41,739 nt of DNA. It comes from Planctomyces sp. GTDB lineage: Bacteria > Planctomycetota > Planctomycetia > Planctomycetales > Planctomycetaceae. Location: contig SYJG01000538.1 in assembly GCA_005798445.1 (NCBI GenBank), positions 1 to 41,739 on the forward strand, read 5' to 3'. The first letter of the stretch is position 1, and each line of letters opens with the position of its first letter. Under the pieces are notes generated by a model. The model was not told where the DNA came from and searched no databases. It worked only from the letters and a program-made list of their open reading frames with translations. The position numbers were made by a program, and so were the translations under genes. Below are positions 8,659 through 16,974 of this stretch, one piece after another.

Positions 8659-9563
8659 TCAATCGCCCTGTGTCTTGCCGACGGGATCGCCAAGTTCAGC
8701 CATCCGCTGTCGGATGAGTTTCGACAGCTTCGCGAACGCGGCCTTCGCTTCCGGCCGATCGGAAGTCGCGAGGTTTGTCGTCTCGCCGGGATCGTTCCGC
8801 AGGTCGTAGAGTTCGTCACGGTCGGCATTCAAGAAATCTCGTTTGAGCTTCCATTCGGACGTGCGGTAACTGCGCATGTCGGCCCGCATCGTGTGCTGCA
8901 CGCTGAACTCCGTGTAGAGGTCATCGGAGCGATCGAAAGTCCCCTCTCCTCTCAGCATTTTGAGGACGCTGCGTCCACGAATCGTTGTTCCAGCGGGCAG
9001 CGCGACGCCTGTCGCCTCCAACAGCGTCGGAAACCAATCGAGATGCGTGATCGTACGGCTGACGATTTTCCCTGCCGGGATCGCCTTCGACCAGCGGATG
9101 ACGGCGGGGACTCGCAGTGACGTGTCGAACATGTTGGGCCGATGAGCAGCCGGGACGTTCTTCGTGCCGGGAGGGTTCTCGGTCAGAATCCACACGGCGT
9201 TCCCTTTGTGCAGAATCCCGTGCCGGCCGATGTTGTCGCCGTAATCGCTGGTGAAGATGACCAGCATGGATTGAGTCAGTCGAGAATTCCGATTTTGGTC
9301 CCGTGGGCTGGTGAGAATCGAAACACGCGACGGACTGCACACCGGCGTCGGCGTGAAACAATTCGTCAGCCGCACCCTTCGCGAGCGATTCGGTCCGTGT
9401 TCGGAGTCTTCAACTCAGGATGCCCGGAGCAGCTCATCGCCCACTCGGCCTGATCGTCGGCGACGATGAAAAGAATGTTCGGCCGCGCGGCATCGGAAGC
9501 GAGCAGCGTGCTCGACAGCAGTAGCAGCGACGCGACGAACCAGAATCTCATGCAGCTTGCCAT
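8659..9563 (-). pseudogene. Decayed sulfatase (frameshift plus large internal deletion)
   Basis: The N-terminus from ATG 9563 has a signal peptide (FVASLLLLSSTLLAS) and the metal-site start RPNILFIVADDQ of type I sulfatases, but the frame ends in TGA at 9366-9368. The next frame carries on the same protein (RLTNCFTPTPVCSPSR), including the CSPSR site where Cys is oxidised to formylglycine. A loss of one C in a TGCCGG codon pair near 9372 would account for the shift. Straight after VSILTS the sequence jumps to MLVIFTSDYGDN, skipping roughly 150-200 residues expected between these motifs. The C-terminal part is then intact (WFPTLLEATG, ELYDLRNDPGE). Both active-site halves remain but the gene cannot make a working enzyme. 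Confidence 0.85.
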
Positions 9564-9578
9564 GCAACACCTCCGAAT

Positions 9579-9692
9579 TTGGACTGCGACGACCAGAGTC
9601 GTCGCTTTTCAACACACGACGTTTTCCAAAACGGATATCAAATGATCAACAGCGTCGTTTGAAAAGCTGCGACTCAGGTCGCAGCAGTCCAA
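9579..9692. repeat. Imperfect palindrome between sulfatase relic and murG
   Basis: Arms 9579-9612 and 9659-9692 share TTTGGACTGC at the outside and GCTTTTCA at the inside, with an indel of two bases and a few mismatches, around a loop of about 46 nt. It lies in the divergent promoter region of the sulfatase relic and murG. Confidence 0.75.
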
Positions 9693-9732
9693 AGAGGCAG
9701 CAAATCTGACAGGGCTGGACTACATTAGCGAC

Positions 9733-10998
9733 ATGACGAATGCCACAACACGACGGAGCGTGATCTTTGCCGGCGGCGGTACCGGCGGGCATTTGTTTCC
9801 CGGCGTCGCGGTTGCTCGCGAGTTACTCGCTCGCGAACCGGACGCGCGAGTGTTGTTCGTCGGATCGCAGAAACCGATTGAACAAGACATCGTCGTCGGC
9901 GCAGGCTTCGAACATGTCGCGTTGCCGTCGGTCTCGCCGTCGCTGAGTCCGACACGCATCGGCTCATCGTTGGTCAACAATTGGCGAGCGTACCGGCAGG
10001 CGTGCACGATCATGACTCGCGAGCGTCCGAGCGTGATCGTCGGACTCGGCGGCTTTGCCAGCGTTCCCCCGGTCCTGGCTGCTTGGCGAGCAAGTGTGCC
10101 GATCGTGCTGCTGGAACAGAACGTCGTCCCCGGCAAGGCGACTCGCTGGTTGAGCCGTTTCGCAGAGGTTGTTTGTCTGCCGTGGAAACAAGCCGCGAAC
10201 GGATTGCCTAGCGTCGTGAAGACGGTTGTGACCGGCAATCCGATCCGTGCTGAGATCGCAGCGCTGGCTGGCGGCCGCGTTTCTCTCCCTCTCCCTTTGG
10301 GAGCGGGCCGGGGTGCGGGACCGCAGGACGAAAGATTTTTCTTACCGGAGAAAAGTGAAGGTAGGGGAGTCAACCGTGACGCCGTCCCTCATCCGGCCTT
10401 CGGCCACCTTCTCCCGGGGGGAGAAGGGGTGGGATCGAGCCGTGAGACTAATTCGATGCTGCTCATCCTCGGCGGCAGTCAGGGAGCGGCATCGCTCAAC
10501 GCTGCCGTGCTTGATGCTCTCGCGACTCTGCAAACCGAACTCACTGGTTGGCGGATCGTGCATCAAACCGGACCGGCTGATTTCGACGCGATTCGTCAGC
10601 GTTATGCCGCGTTGTCGCTGGCGGCCGACGTGCAACCCTTCTTTCGCGACATGGCCGAGCAATACCGCCGCGCCACCTGCGTCATCTCGCGAGCGGGAGC
10701 TACCACGCTGGCCGAACTCGCGTGCGCGGGACTGCCAGCCCTTTTGGTCCCGCTCCCGACCTCGGCTCACGACCACCAGCGTCTCAACGCCCGCCTGTTC
10801 GCCGCCCACTCCGCCGCCCTCGTGGCCGAAACGACCTCGTCCGCCGCCGACTTCTTGCGAGCCTCTCTCGTCCAACTCTTGAGCGATCAGCCTCTACGAC
10901 ACCGACTCCGTCAAAATCTCCTTGCTCTTGCGCAGCCGCAAGCCGCGAGTGCCGTCGTGGAAATCATTCGCGAGCAGTCAAAGCTCTCCCGTGAATAG
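9733..10998 (+). CDS. murG: UDP-GlcNAc:lipid I N-acetylglucosaminyltransferase (MurG) with an in-frame repeat insertion
   Basis: MurG adds GlcNAc to lipid I to make lipid II, the peptidoglycan precursor, at the cytoplasmic face of the membrane. The glycosyltransferase GT28 fold is clear: GGTGGH at residues 15-20, GGFASVPP and LLEQNVVPGKATR in the N-domain, then LLILGGSQGA, and SRAGATTLAELA with PLPTSAHDHQ in the UDP-GlcNAc-binding C-domain. At 421 residues it is about 60 longer than usual. The excess lies between GNPIRAEIAAL and MLLILGGSQGA (residues about 183-241), where a dispersed palindromic repeat is translated. This is the linker just before the second Rossmann domain, so folding may be tolerated. 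The presence of murG supports peptidoglycan synthesis in this organism. Confidence 0.95.
   Translation: MTNATTRRSVIFAGGGTGGHLFPGVAVARELLAREPDARVLFVGSQKPIEQDIVVGAGFEHVALPSVSPSLSPTRIGSSLVNNWRAYRQACTIMTRERPSVIVGLGGFASVPPVLAAWRASVPIVLLEQNVVPGKATRWLSRFAEVVCLPWKQAANGLPSVVKTVVTGNPIRAEIAALAGGRVSLPLPLGAGRGAGPQDERFFLPEKSEGRGVNRDAVPHPAFGHLLPGGEGVGSSRETNSMLLILGGSQGAASLNAAVLDALATLQTELTGWRIVHQTGPADFDAIRQRYAALSLAADVQPFFRDMAEQYRRATCVISRAGATTLAELACAGLPALLVPLPTSAHDHQRLNARLFAAHSAALVAETTSSAADFLRASLVQLLSDQPLRHRLRQNLLALAQPQAASAVVEIIREQSKLSRE
10282..10436. repeat. Palindromic element translated within murG
   Basis: The left arm begins with a pyrimidine-rich CTCCCTCTCCCTTTGGGAG and the right arm ends with CTTCTCCCGGGGGGAGAAGG; the arms pair imperfectly around an A-rich centre. 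The stretch reads as low-complexity peptide (SLPLPLGAGRG, HPAFGHLLPGGEG) and keeps the murG frame open. The type of sequence is normally intergenic. Confidence 0.8.
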
Positions 10999-11014
10999 CC
11001 GCAGGAGATCGAGC

Positions 11015-11443
11015 CTACCGCGATTGCCCGAAGAACAATGCGGCTCGACGGGCAATGACTTCCAACTGGCCAGCTTCGGCAAAGACCGTGGCCGACACTC
11101 GCCAATCATCGGGCATATACCCGGATCGAAGCTCAACACAAATCGCAATGTGTCCAAGTCCGTCGTGACTGCACCGTAGCAAGAGTTCTCCCTCAATCGA
11201 CTCCCACGTCAACTCGTCAGGCCAACCAGACCATTGATGTGCCAATTCAGCGAACAGCCGTGCGGGGTGTCCCGAGACATAACCTTCACAGACCCGTCCA
11301 GCAGCAGACAGGTTGAGATCTGTGACTCGAACCCAGAAATGCTCAAGCGGTAATTGAGAGTCAAGTGGTGAACGGTCATAGAACAATAGACTGCCGATGC
11401 CATCGGTGCTGCCAATCAGAAACTCGTCCACGACAATCTCCAA
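11015..11443 (-). CDS. DUF6228-like small protein
   Basis: 142 residues from a TTG at 11443; a GTG at 11434 is an alternative. The pattern WPDELTWESIEGELLLRCSHDGLGHI followed by CVELR, the preceding FAELAHQWSGW, and the C-terminal AEAGQLEVIARRAALFF resemble the DUF6228 family as I remember it, a small beta-rich family sometimes found near polymorphic-toxin immunity genes. No signal peptide or membrane segment is visible. It follows the retropepsin-like gene by 6 bp and is probably in the same transcript. Its 3' end is convergent with murG, only 16 bp away. Function unknown; the immunity link is inference. Confidence 0.65.
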   Translation of the reverse strand: MEIVVDEFLIGSTDGIGSLLFYDRSPLDSQLPLEHFWVRVTDLNLSAAGRVCEGYVSGHPARLFAELAHQWSGWPDELTWESIEGELLLRCSHDGLGHIAICVELRSGYMPDDWRVSATVFAEAGQLEVIARRAALFFGQSR

Positions 11444-11449
11444 TTGTGG

Positions 11450-11923
11450 CTACGTCAGTTTCCGTCGGCGTTTCTTGGGGAAGCTCGCGTTCGGTTTCAG
11501 TTCCACAACGTGAGCATCGCCGAAGAATCGGACGTCGAAGTATTCGAGAAAGCCGGATTGGCCGAGCACTACGATTTCCTCGCTCATAAGATCGGGATAC
11601 ATGACCACGGCCACTGGAAGCTGCCAGCAGAACGACTCCGATTGGTTGACGATTTCGACTTCAAGATGTCCTCGAACTGCCTCCAGCGTGTGGCCGGAAA
11701 AGCCGTGAACCTGCCAGCGGTGCTTTGGTTGCAACTTGACGCCAATTTGCCGAGCGATCGTTTGCCCGATCACCACGCTGTCCGCACCGGTATCAACCAG
11801 CCCTGAACAGTAAATCTCGCCCGCTTCACCGATCAGATGGACCACAATCTCCGGCCGATGAATCTCCGTCGAACCATCGAGAGGTGACTTCGGAATCTCG
11901 TAGCGTTTGTAGGCGAACTTCAT
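11450..11923 (-). CDS. Retropepsin-like aspartic protease
   Basis: 157 residues. The segment GLVDTGADSVVIG carries the DTGA active-site motif of retroviral-type single-domain aspartic proteases, which work as dimers. A second expected element, a hydrophobic strand followed by VLGQSGFLEYFDV, resembles the ILGRDFL region near the C-terminus of this fold. No signal peptide, so probably cytoplasmic. The ATG overlaps the TGA of the upstream DUF5678 gene (ATGA at 11923-11920), implying translational coupling. The basic tail (KKRRRKLT) is notable. Substrate unknown. Confidence 0.8.
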   Translation of the reverse strand: MKFAYKRYEIPKSPLDGSTEIHRPEIVVHLIGEAGEIYCSGLVDTGADSVVIGQTIARQIGVKLQPKHRWQVHGFSGHTLEAVRGHLEVEIVNQSESFCWQLPVAVVMYPDLMSEEIVVLGQSGFLEYFDVRFFGDAHVVELKPNASFPKKRRRKLT

Positions 11924-12126
11924 CGAGAGCCACCCACGAATCGGGATTCCGTCTGCGGGGCTTTCGTGAAGATGGGCTGCTTCTCACCGGTGACCTCCGC
12001 AGCGGCGATGGCGTCGGGAAGTGTCTTGCCGCTGGCCACGATCTTGGTTTGCGCATGGTTCCAAGCAATCCACAGCCCGCAGAACTTCTTCGGCACTTTC
12101 GGAACGGGATTGGTTTTGGAGGACAT
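11920..12126 (-). CDS. DUF5678-like small protein
   Basis: 68 residues from ATG 12126. The pattern FCGLWIAWN, KIVASGKTLPDAIAAA and a C-terminal PIFTKAP resembles the DUF5678 family, small proteins frequently encoded beside retropepsin-like proteases. The open frame extends upstream to 12243 but that part reads through non-coding sequence. Its stop codon overlaps the start of the protease gene. The two may act together, for instance as partner and processing enzyme, but this is inferred only from the coupling. Confidence 0.7.
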   Translation of the reverse strand: MSSKTNPVPKVPKKFCGLWIAWNHAQTKIVASGKTLPDAIAAAEVTGEKQPIFTKAPQTESRFVGGSR

Positions 12127-12233
12127 GATTCGCTCGCTTGCCGATTGACGGTCGCGGCCGAATTCGCATCGGCCCATTGGTCGGAGTGTATCCCGATGAA
12201 TTGGGGCAACTCCAGCCGTCATCGTTTGTCGTT

Positions 12234-12283
12234 CGGACGCCAACGTCCGAACTTCCGCAGGTCTGACCGGACGTGGGCGTCCG
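12234..12283. repeat. Small inverted repeat, CGGACGCC family
   Basis: CGGACGCCAACGTCCG at 12234-12249 pairs with 12268-12283 with one mismatch; each 16-bp arm is itself nearly palindromic. It lies in the gap between the DUF5678-like gene and the next upstream gene, directly after the stop of the latter. Confidence 0.7.
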
Positions 12284-12285
12284 GT

Positions 12286-12591
12286 CTACGATGTGCCGGG
12301 CTTTTTCTTTGGTGGCGGTTGGATGTGGCCGTTGATCACGTCTTGGACGACCTCGGCCAGGATTGCGGGGTCGGCGGATTTCAGAACGTGATCGAGCCGC
12401 GACTGCGGCACGCCGAGCCGTTCCATGACTTCGCCCGCTTGCTTCCAGAGACGCTCGCGCTTCTTGCCTTCTGCGAGGTACAGTTCGGCGGCGAGATCGC
12501 TCAGCCGAGTTTGGTCGATCGTGTCGCGGTTGTCGTAGAACCGCTTGATGATCTTTTCTTGGTACGGCGAATAGTTGCGTGATGTGGCCAT
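12286..12591 (-). CDS. Small conserved-looking hypothetical protein
   Basis: 101 residues from ATG 12591 (MATSRNYSPYQEKIIKRFY). It is mostly charged and helical in character, with no signal peptide, no membrane segment and a proline/lysine-rich end (PPPKKKPGTS). Codon use is like that of neighbouring real genes. I cannot name a family or function. A start at 12609 is possible but lies inside the palindrome at 12608-12678. Confidence 0.65.
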   Translation of the reverse strand: MATSRNYSPYQEKIIKRFYDNRDTIDQTRLSDLAAELYLAEGKKRERLWKQAGEVMERLGVPQSRLDHVLKSADPAILAEVVQDVINGHIQPPPKKKPGTS

Positions 12592-12607
12592 GATGGCTCC
12601 TGAATTC

Positions 12608-12678
12608 ACCGTACCGCGACCGTCAGGGAGCGGTCAGCGTCGAGGCGCGAGGCCGCTTCCTAACGGTCGCGGTACGGT
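12608..12678. repeat. Palindromic element, ACCGTACCGCGACCG family
   Basis: 26-bp arms at 12608-12633 and 12653-12678 begin ACCGTACCGCGACCG and differ at two positions, with a 19-nt loop. It sits between the NagB-like gene and the small hypothetical gene, both on the minus strand, just upstream of the latter. Confidence 0.85.
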
Positions 12679-12749
12679 TGATTTCAACTCAAAGAGGGGC
12701 GAATGAAAAAGAATCCAAAGCGGCACTGACATGCCGCATTCCAAAGTGC

Positions 12750-13700
12750 TCAGTTGCAGTCGGCGACGAGCGGGCCGGCCAGTTCTTTCAGGAAGAACAG
12801 TCGGCCGGGCTGTGTCGGCATGTAGGTGGATGGAATCCACGACGTCGGCGCATGACGCAGCGTCATCCATAGGCTGAGTCCCTGCCACATCATGCCTCGA
12901 CCGAACGAGCCGTCCGCGCCGCCGATGATCTTGTCGGCCCCAAGGAACAAGCCAGGGCCAATCGTGTTGGCGTACGCAGGCACGAGTGTCGTACGACTCT
13001 TGAAGCTGGTGAGCGCGTTTTGCTCGACCGTCAGCGGATGCAGCTTCGCGCCCAGGCGGTGAGTTTGCTTCTTCCATTCCCCTTCGGAAGCGAACTCAGC
13101 GGCGAAGTGCGGTTCCCAGAAGGCGATGTGACAGACTCGGCCGATGCCGAAGATGACCGTCAGCTTGGCCCCGTTCGCGCGAAGTTCTTTGATCCGAGCG
13201 GCGTAGGTCGGCAGCATCTTCTTTGTGGCGAAGTACCGCTGGCTCTTGGGAGGCGTCAGTTTGCCGAGCGGCCCGTAGAACGCTTTCTCCATCGAGTACT
13301 GAAACGACCCAGGATTTTCCGGAGGGAGCGTGTTGCCGACGGCGTCGGACCACTCATCCATGTTGAAGCCGTAGACGTGGCTGCACGACACATTCCACTC
13401 GGTCAGGAAGTAGACGGCCCAGCGATACATGCCCATCGGGCCGACGGGCAGAATGAGCAACGCCTCTTCGTTGGCATCACGAGCTTTCTTGATCGTCATG
13501 GCGATTTCGTGGCCCAGCATCATGTCGAAATCGGCGACGGTCGCGCACGGGATTGGCTCAAAGAGGCGGTGCCAGGACTTTTGCCGAACCGTGATGTTCG
13601 CCGGGTTGTCGTCAACGCATTTGTCGATCTTGGCCAAGTCCCAACCCTTGGGAAAGAATCCTTCCATCAACGAACCGGGCAACGTGCTGAGCAAATCCAT
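12750..13700 (-). CDS. NagB/6-phosphogluconolactonase-fold protein (glucosamine-6-phosphate deaminase-like)
   Basis: 316 residues from ATG 13700. [18 protein letters not shown] and [11 protein letters not shown] resemble the sugar-phosphate-binding loops and Asp-containing motif of glucosamine-6-phosphate deaminases; [19 protein letters not shown] corresponds to the family's GIGxxGHIAFNEP region. The Gly-His pair is altered to Val-Cys-His, so strict NagB activity is uncertain. The late segment [16 protein letters not shown] is also family-like. No signal peptide; cytoplasmic. The open frame runs upstream to 14207 through a palindrome and the opposite-strand membrane gene, so that extension is rejected. 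No amino-sugar pathway partner is visible nearby. Confidence 0.75.
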   Translation of the reverse strand: MDLLSTLPGSLMEGFFPKGWDLAKIDKCVDDNPANITVRQKSWHRLFEPIPCATVADFDMMLGHEIAMTIKKARDANEEALLILPVGPMGMYRWAVYFLTEWNVSCSHVYGFNMDEWSDAVGNTLPPENPGSFQYSMEKAFYGPLGKLTPPKSQRYFATKKMLPTYAARIKELRANGAKLTVIFGIGRVCHIAFWEPHFAAEFASEGEWKKQTHRLGAKLHPLTVEQNALTSFKSRTTLVPAYANTIGPGLFLGADKIIGGADGSFGRGMMWQGLSLWMTLRHAPTSWIPSTYMPTQPGRLFFLKELAGPLVADCN

Positions 13701-13775
13701 GAGGCAACTCCGTGGGGCTTGGGGGTTCAAACGCGGCGGAGTATAGGGACATGAATGACGAATGACGACGCGCTC

Positions 13776-13910
13776 GGCGAGGGTCTCCTGACCCCGCCGA
13801 AGCGCTGGGCCGCATGTCTCAGAGAATGTCCGTTGAATTGCGGAGTTGCGTCTCCTGTTCGTTTTGGAGACCTGCGGTCGAGTGAGCGGCGGGGTCGGGA
13901 GACCCGCGCC
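13776..13910. repeat. Composite palindrome, GGTCTCCTGACCCCGCC family (intergenic copy)
   Basis: Outer arms of 23 bp (13776-13798 and 13888-13910) differ at two positions. Inside is a second short inverted pair around GGAGAC. Short flanking direct repeats of AATGACGA and its complement TCGTCATT lie on either side (13752-13769, 13935-13973). It separates the NagB-like gene from the divergent membrane-protein gene. A relative is translated within the DUF1553 gene at 19553-19649. Confidence 0.85.
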
Positions 13911-14033
13911 GAGCGCGGCGCGACCATCGAGCGTCGTCATTCTTTCGTCATTGGGTCTTTCGTCATTCGACATTTCTTCGGCTATCATGCCCGGCCAAAT
14001 CCCGACCAACCGCCACGTTCGCAGGAGGCGACG

Positions 14034-15287
14034 ATGACCGACAAACACATCACGGTGGACACCATCCGCTGGCACAGCGTGCTCCCGTGCCTGCATCTGC
14101 TGCGAATTCCCCAGTTGGCGTTCCGGTTTCGAGCGATTGCCGTGGCAACGTTGGCAGTGCTGGTTTTTGGCCTGGGCAATTCGGCGTTGCGTGAGTTGCC
14201 GTTTCACGGAGAGAAGGACTCCGAAGCTCTTTTCCCGACTCTCACGGACTTATCCTACGCGATCTCAAAAGCATTTGGACGGACCGAGGTGATCGAGGGG
14301 CAATGGCTCCGTTCCCATGATGCCTTACAGCTCAGACGTGATGATGATTCCCCTTTTCTGCGACGTCATCAACAAGCGAGTGAATGGTACTCCTGGCCGT
14401 TTGAGACGATTTATCAGCCGTCAAAGCGACTGTTTGAATTCAGAAATAGTTGGTCTGATGTCGCGACCGCATGGACGGCTCTGCTCTGGGCTGCGCTTGT
14501 CTGGGCGGTATTTGGCGGCGCTCTCTGCCGGATGATGGCGGTGCGTTTCGGACGGGACGAATCGGTATCGCTGCGGGCAGCCTTGCGGTTCTCTCTTCGT
14601 AACTGGCAAAGCTACGTCTATTGCCCATTGCTGCCAATGCTGGGTGTTGGCGTCTTCGCGTTGTTGGCAGCGAGTGTTGGCGGATTGGAGCGTTGGCTAG
14701 ATGTGTCAAATGGCATAGTCCTGACCTTCTTCGGTTTCGTCCCAATCCTCTGCGCGATGGTGATGGCATTCTTGTTGGCACTCACGGGCCTGAGTTGGCC
14801 ATTGATGACGGCGGCCATTAGCACCGAAGGGAGCGATGGAGTCGATGGTCTCAGTCGAGCATTCGGTTATGTGATGAATCGGTTTTGGTTTTTGTTGTTG
14901 ATGGCTTGGCTGACGGCTTTCGGAATCAGCTTCTTCGCGCTGACGGTGGTGGAATATTTCTTTGATGCCGTCGTCTGGTTGGCCGATTGGAGCGTCGGGC
15001 CGGCATTGCAGAGTGACGGGGGAGCCGTGTGGCTCCATGTCTTGAATATCGTTTGCCTCGGTGTCGTCGTCAGTCTGTTCTGGTCGGCGACGACCGTCAT
15101 TTACTTCCTGCTGCGGCAAAGCGATGACGGGACGCCGCTCGATCAGGTTTACATTCCCGGCCCGCCGCCGAAGGCGGAGCCGTTGCCGTTGGTGGGCGTC
15201 GCCGCCTCGCAGCAACCGGTCATCGAACGGCCGGCGACCGAATCCGTGGCGACCGGTGGGTCGCCTGTCAGCCCCTCAGGCTCTTGA
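14034..15287 (+). CDS. Multipass membrane protein of unknown function
   Basis: 417 residues from ATG 14034, preceded by a strong AGGAGG at 14023-14028. There is one N-terminal hydrophobic helix ([15 protein letters not shown]), then a hydrophilic region of about 100 residues, then about five membrane helices (e.g. [86 protein letters not shown]). The C-terminal tail is proline-rich ([11 protein letters not shown]) and probably cytosolic. The layout recalls planctomycete inner-membrane proteins of unknown role. It is followed 8 bp later by a RidA-family gene and may be co-transcribed. Confidence 0.8.
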   Translation: MTDKHITVDTIRWHSVLPCLHLLRIPQLAFRFRAIAVATLAVLVFGLGNSALRELPFHGEKDSEALFPTLTDLSYAISKAFGRTEVIEGQWLRSHDALQLRRDDDSPFLRRHQQASEWYSWPFETIYQPSKRLFEFRNSWSDVATAWTALLWAALVWAVFGGALCRMMAVRFGRDESVSLRAALRFSLRNWQSYVYCPLLPMLGVGVFALLAASVGGLERWLDVSNGIVLTFFGFVPILCAMVMAFLLALTGLSWPLMTAAISTEGSDGVDGLSRAFGYVMNRFWFLLLMAWLTAFGISFFALTVVEYFFDAVVWLADWSVGPALQSDGGAVWLHVLNIVCLGVVVSLFWSATTVIYFLLRQSDDGTPLDQVYIPGPPPKAEPLPLVGVAASQQPVIERPATESVATGGSPVSPSGS

Positions 15288-15295
15288 GATTCACC

Positions 15296-15688
15296 ATGCC
15301 TCCAAACGTCACTTTCCCGCGCGATCCAGAGACACCGACATCGCACCTTCCGTTCAGCACATGCGTGCGCGTTGGCGATCTGGTTTTTGTCTCCGGCCAA
15401 GCTTCGGTCGATGCGTCCGGCCAGATCGTGAGTGACTCGTTCGAGGGTGAGTTTCGTCGCTCATTGGACAACATGGCTCAGGTGCTCAAGGCCGCTGGCT
15501 GCGGGCTGGAGCACGTCGTGCAGACTCGCAACTATGTGCGCGAGGACGCCGATCTGCCTCAGTTCAATCAACTCTATCGCGATTATTTTCGCGCGCCGTT
15601 TCCCGCGCGCACGACGGTCACGAACTGCTTGCCAGCGTCGCTGAAGTTTGAGATCGAGTGCGTCGCCGTGGTGCCGAATGCCTCGTAG
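15296..15688 (+). CDS. RidA/YjgF/YER057c/UK114 family protein
   Basis: 130 residues from ATG 15296; a TTG at 15284 is less likely. The family pattern is clear: FSTCVRVGDLVFVSGQAS, an internal LKAAGCGLEHVVQTRNYV, YFRAPFPARTTV with the conserved Arg, and a final FEIECVAVVP. RidA-type members hydrolyse reactive 2-aminoacrylate/enamine intermediates from amino-acid metabolism in the cytoplasm, as homotrimers. The substrate of this subgroup is not known. Confidence 0.9.
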   Translation: MPPNVTFPRDPETPTSHLPFSTCVRVGDLVFVSGQASVDASGQIVSDSFEGEFRRSLDNMAQVLKAAGCGLEHVVQTRNYVREDADLPQFNQLYRDYFRAPFPARTTVTNCLPASLKFEIECVAVVPNAS

Positions 15689-15741
15689 AACCAGCGTGTA
15701 TGACAAACCGCCGTCGCGGAGGGGGAGTGAGTGCTGAGGGA

Positions 15742-16794
15742 CTACTTGCGTCGCAGTCGCCAGACGTCCGATTCCATGTTGTTGCCGGCGACCATCCACA
15801 GCGAGCCGTTGTGGACGAACACACTGGCGGCGTGACGCGGCTTCCACGGAGTGTTCGGCACCTCGAACCAGTGCTCGCCGTCGGCCGAGTACCAGGCGTC
15901 GTTGCGGTTCCCTTTCGCGTAGCCTTCGAAGACCCACAAGCGGTCATCCCACGCGGCGACATCGTGATACTGCCGCGGTGCCCAGGGAGCGGCCTCGACG
16001 TGCCGCTTCCATTGCACTCCGTCCGCCGAACTCCAGACGTCGTTCATGTATTGCCGAGTCGGCGTCTTGGGAGTGTCGTACGTCCCGCCGCCGAGAATCC
16101 AGATGCGCCCCTTGTGAACCGCGCTGCCGCCGATCATGCCGCGAGCCGACCAGTACGGCTCCTGCGGTTTCACTTGAGCCCACTCAACGCCGTCGGTCGT
16201 CGTCCAGACGTCGCGATAAAACGCTTCCTCCGACTTCACGAACGCCGGCATCGTCTGGCCTCCCATGACCCAAATCTTGTCGGCATGGACGACGGTGTAT
16301 TGCAACGCGCGCTGGCCCCACGGTGTCGACGGGTTGATCAGTTTCCATTTTTTGCCGTCCGCCGAGTTCCACACGTCGGGCTGATAATTCCCTTGATTGC
16401 AGTCTCCGCCAAGAATCCACAGCTTGTCTTTGTAGACGGCGTATCCCGCCGTGTGCCGGCCTTCCCAATCGGCCTTGGCATCGAACGAGCGGTCTTTGAA
16501 CGTGTTTGGTTTTTCGAGAATCCACTCCGCCCCTTCCTTGGAACTCCAGACTTCGTTGTTGCAGATCCGCGGAAAGAAGCTGCGAGTCGCCGCTCCCGGA
16601 TTCCATCCGCCGATGAACCACATCTTGCCTTGAAAGGACAACGCCCCCGCGCCGTCTCGCGGAGCGAACGCCGCATTCATCGTGATCTTGACCCATTCGT
16701 AGTCCACCGGCTTGGTCGGATCGTCGGCCGCGCGAGCCGAACCACAAAATGGCAACAGCAGAGAGATTCCCAGAAACCAGCAAGCACGATTCAT
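15742..16794 (-). CDS. Secreted Kelch-type beta-propeller protein
   Basis: 350 residues with an N-terminal signal peptide (WFLGISLLLPFCGSARA). About six propeller blades follow, each with a hydrophobic strand, a Gly-Gly pair and a downstream W/ExSxDGxxW phrase (LWILGGDC, IWVMGGQT, IWILGGGT, VWSSADGVQW, AWYSADGEHW). The fold is that of galactose-oxidase/Kelch-like proteins. No catalytic residues are recognised, so a binding or recognition role outside the cytoplasm is likely. Its neighbour upstream is the sugar-phosphate isomerase gene, separated by two palindromes. Confidence 0.8.
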   Translation of the reverse strand: MNRACWFLGISLLLPFCGSARAADDPTKPVDYEWVKITMNAAFAPRDGAGALSFQGKMWFIGGWNPGAATRSFFPRICNNEVWSSKEGAEWILEKPNTFKDRSFDAKADWEGRHTAGYAVYKDKLWILGGDCNQGNYQPDVWNSADGKKWKLINPSTPWGQRALQYTVVHADKIWVMGGQTMPAFVKSEEAFYRDVWTTTDGVEWAQVKPQEPYWSARGMIGGSAVHKGRIWILGGGTYDTPKTPTRQYMNDVWSSADGVQWKRHVEAAPWAPRQYHDVAAWDDRLWVFEGYAKGNRNDAWYSADGEHWFEVPNTPWKPRHAASVFVHNGSLWMVAGNNMESDVWRLRRK

Positions 16795-16822
16795 GTCATT
16801 TCCTTCGCTGTCGATGATTGTT

Positions 16823-16885
16823 TGTCGCCACGTTCGCCAGAACGTGAGGGGAAGGATTACCCACGTTCTGGCGAACGTGGCTACA
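16823..16885. repeat. Palindrome upstream of the Kelch gene, GCCACGTTCGCCAG family
   Basis: Perfect 20-bp arms at 16827-16846 and 16862-16881, extendable to 24 bp (16823-16846 and 16862-16885) with one mismatch, around a 15-nt loop. It starts 29 bp upstream of the Kelch start codon and could form a hairpin in the 5' untranslated region. Confidence 0.85.
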
Positions 16886-16911
16886 ACGGACGCGGATGCT
16901 GAACAGCCTCT

Positions 16912-16967
16912 AGCACGACGCGCCAGCGAGTGGAGTTGGTCTGGACCACTCGCTGGCGCGTCGTGCT
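16912..16967. repeat. Palindrome, AGCACGACGCGC family (copy 2)
   Basis: Perfect 22-bp arms at 16912-16933 and 16946-16967, 12-nt loop. The arm differs at one base from the 2476-2500 copy over their shared 21 bp. It ends 7 bp before the stop codon of the isomerase gene and is well placed to act as a transcription or mRNA 3' end. Confidence 0.9.
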
Positions 16968-16974
16968 TGGCAAT

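Noticed and set aside
10982-11014. Terminator between the convergent murG and DUF6228-like genes
   Set aside because: The 16-bp gap has no stem and no T-run.
13701-14207. N-terminal extension of the NagB-like protein
   Set aside because: The frame runs through a palindrome and overlaps the opposite-strand membrane gene; ATG 13700 gives a family-like start.
15658-16902. Plus-strand frame of 414 codons opposite the Kelch gene
   Set aside because: Arg/Val/His-rich composition and no domain signature; the Kelch protein on the other strand has a signal peptide and regular repeats.
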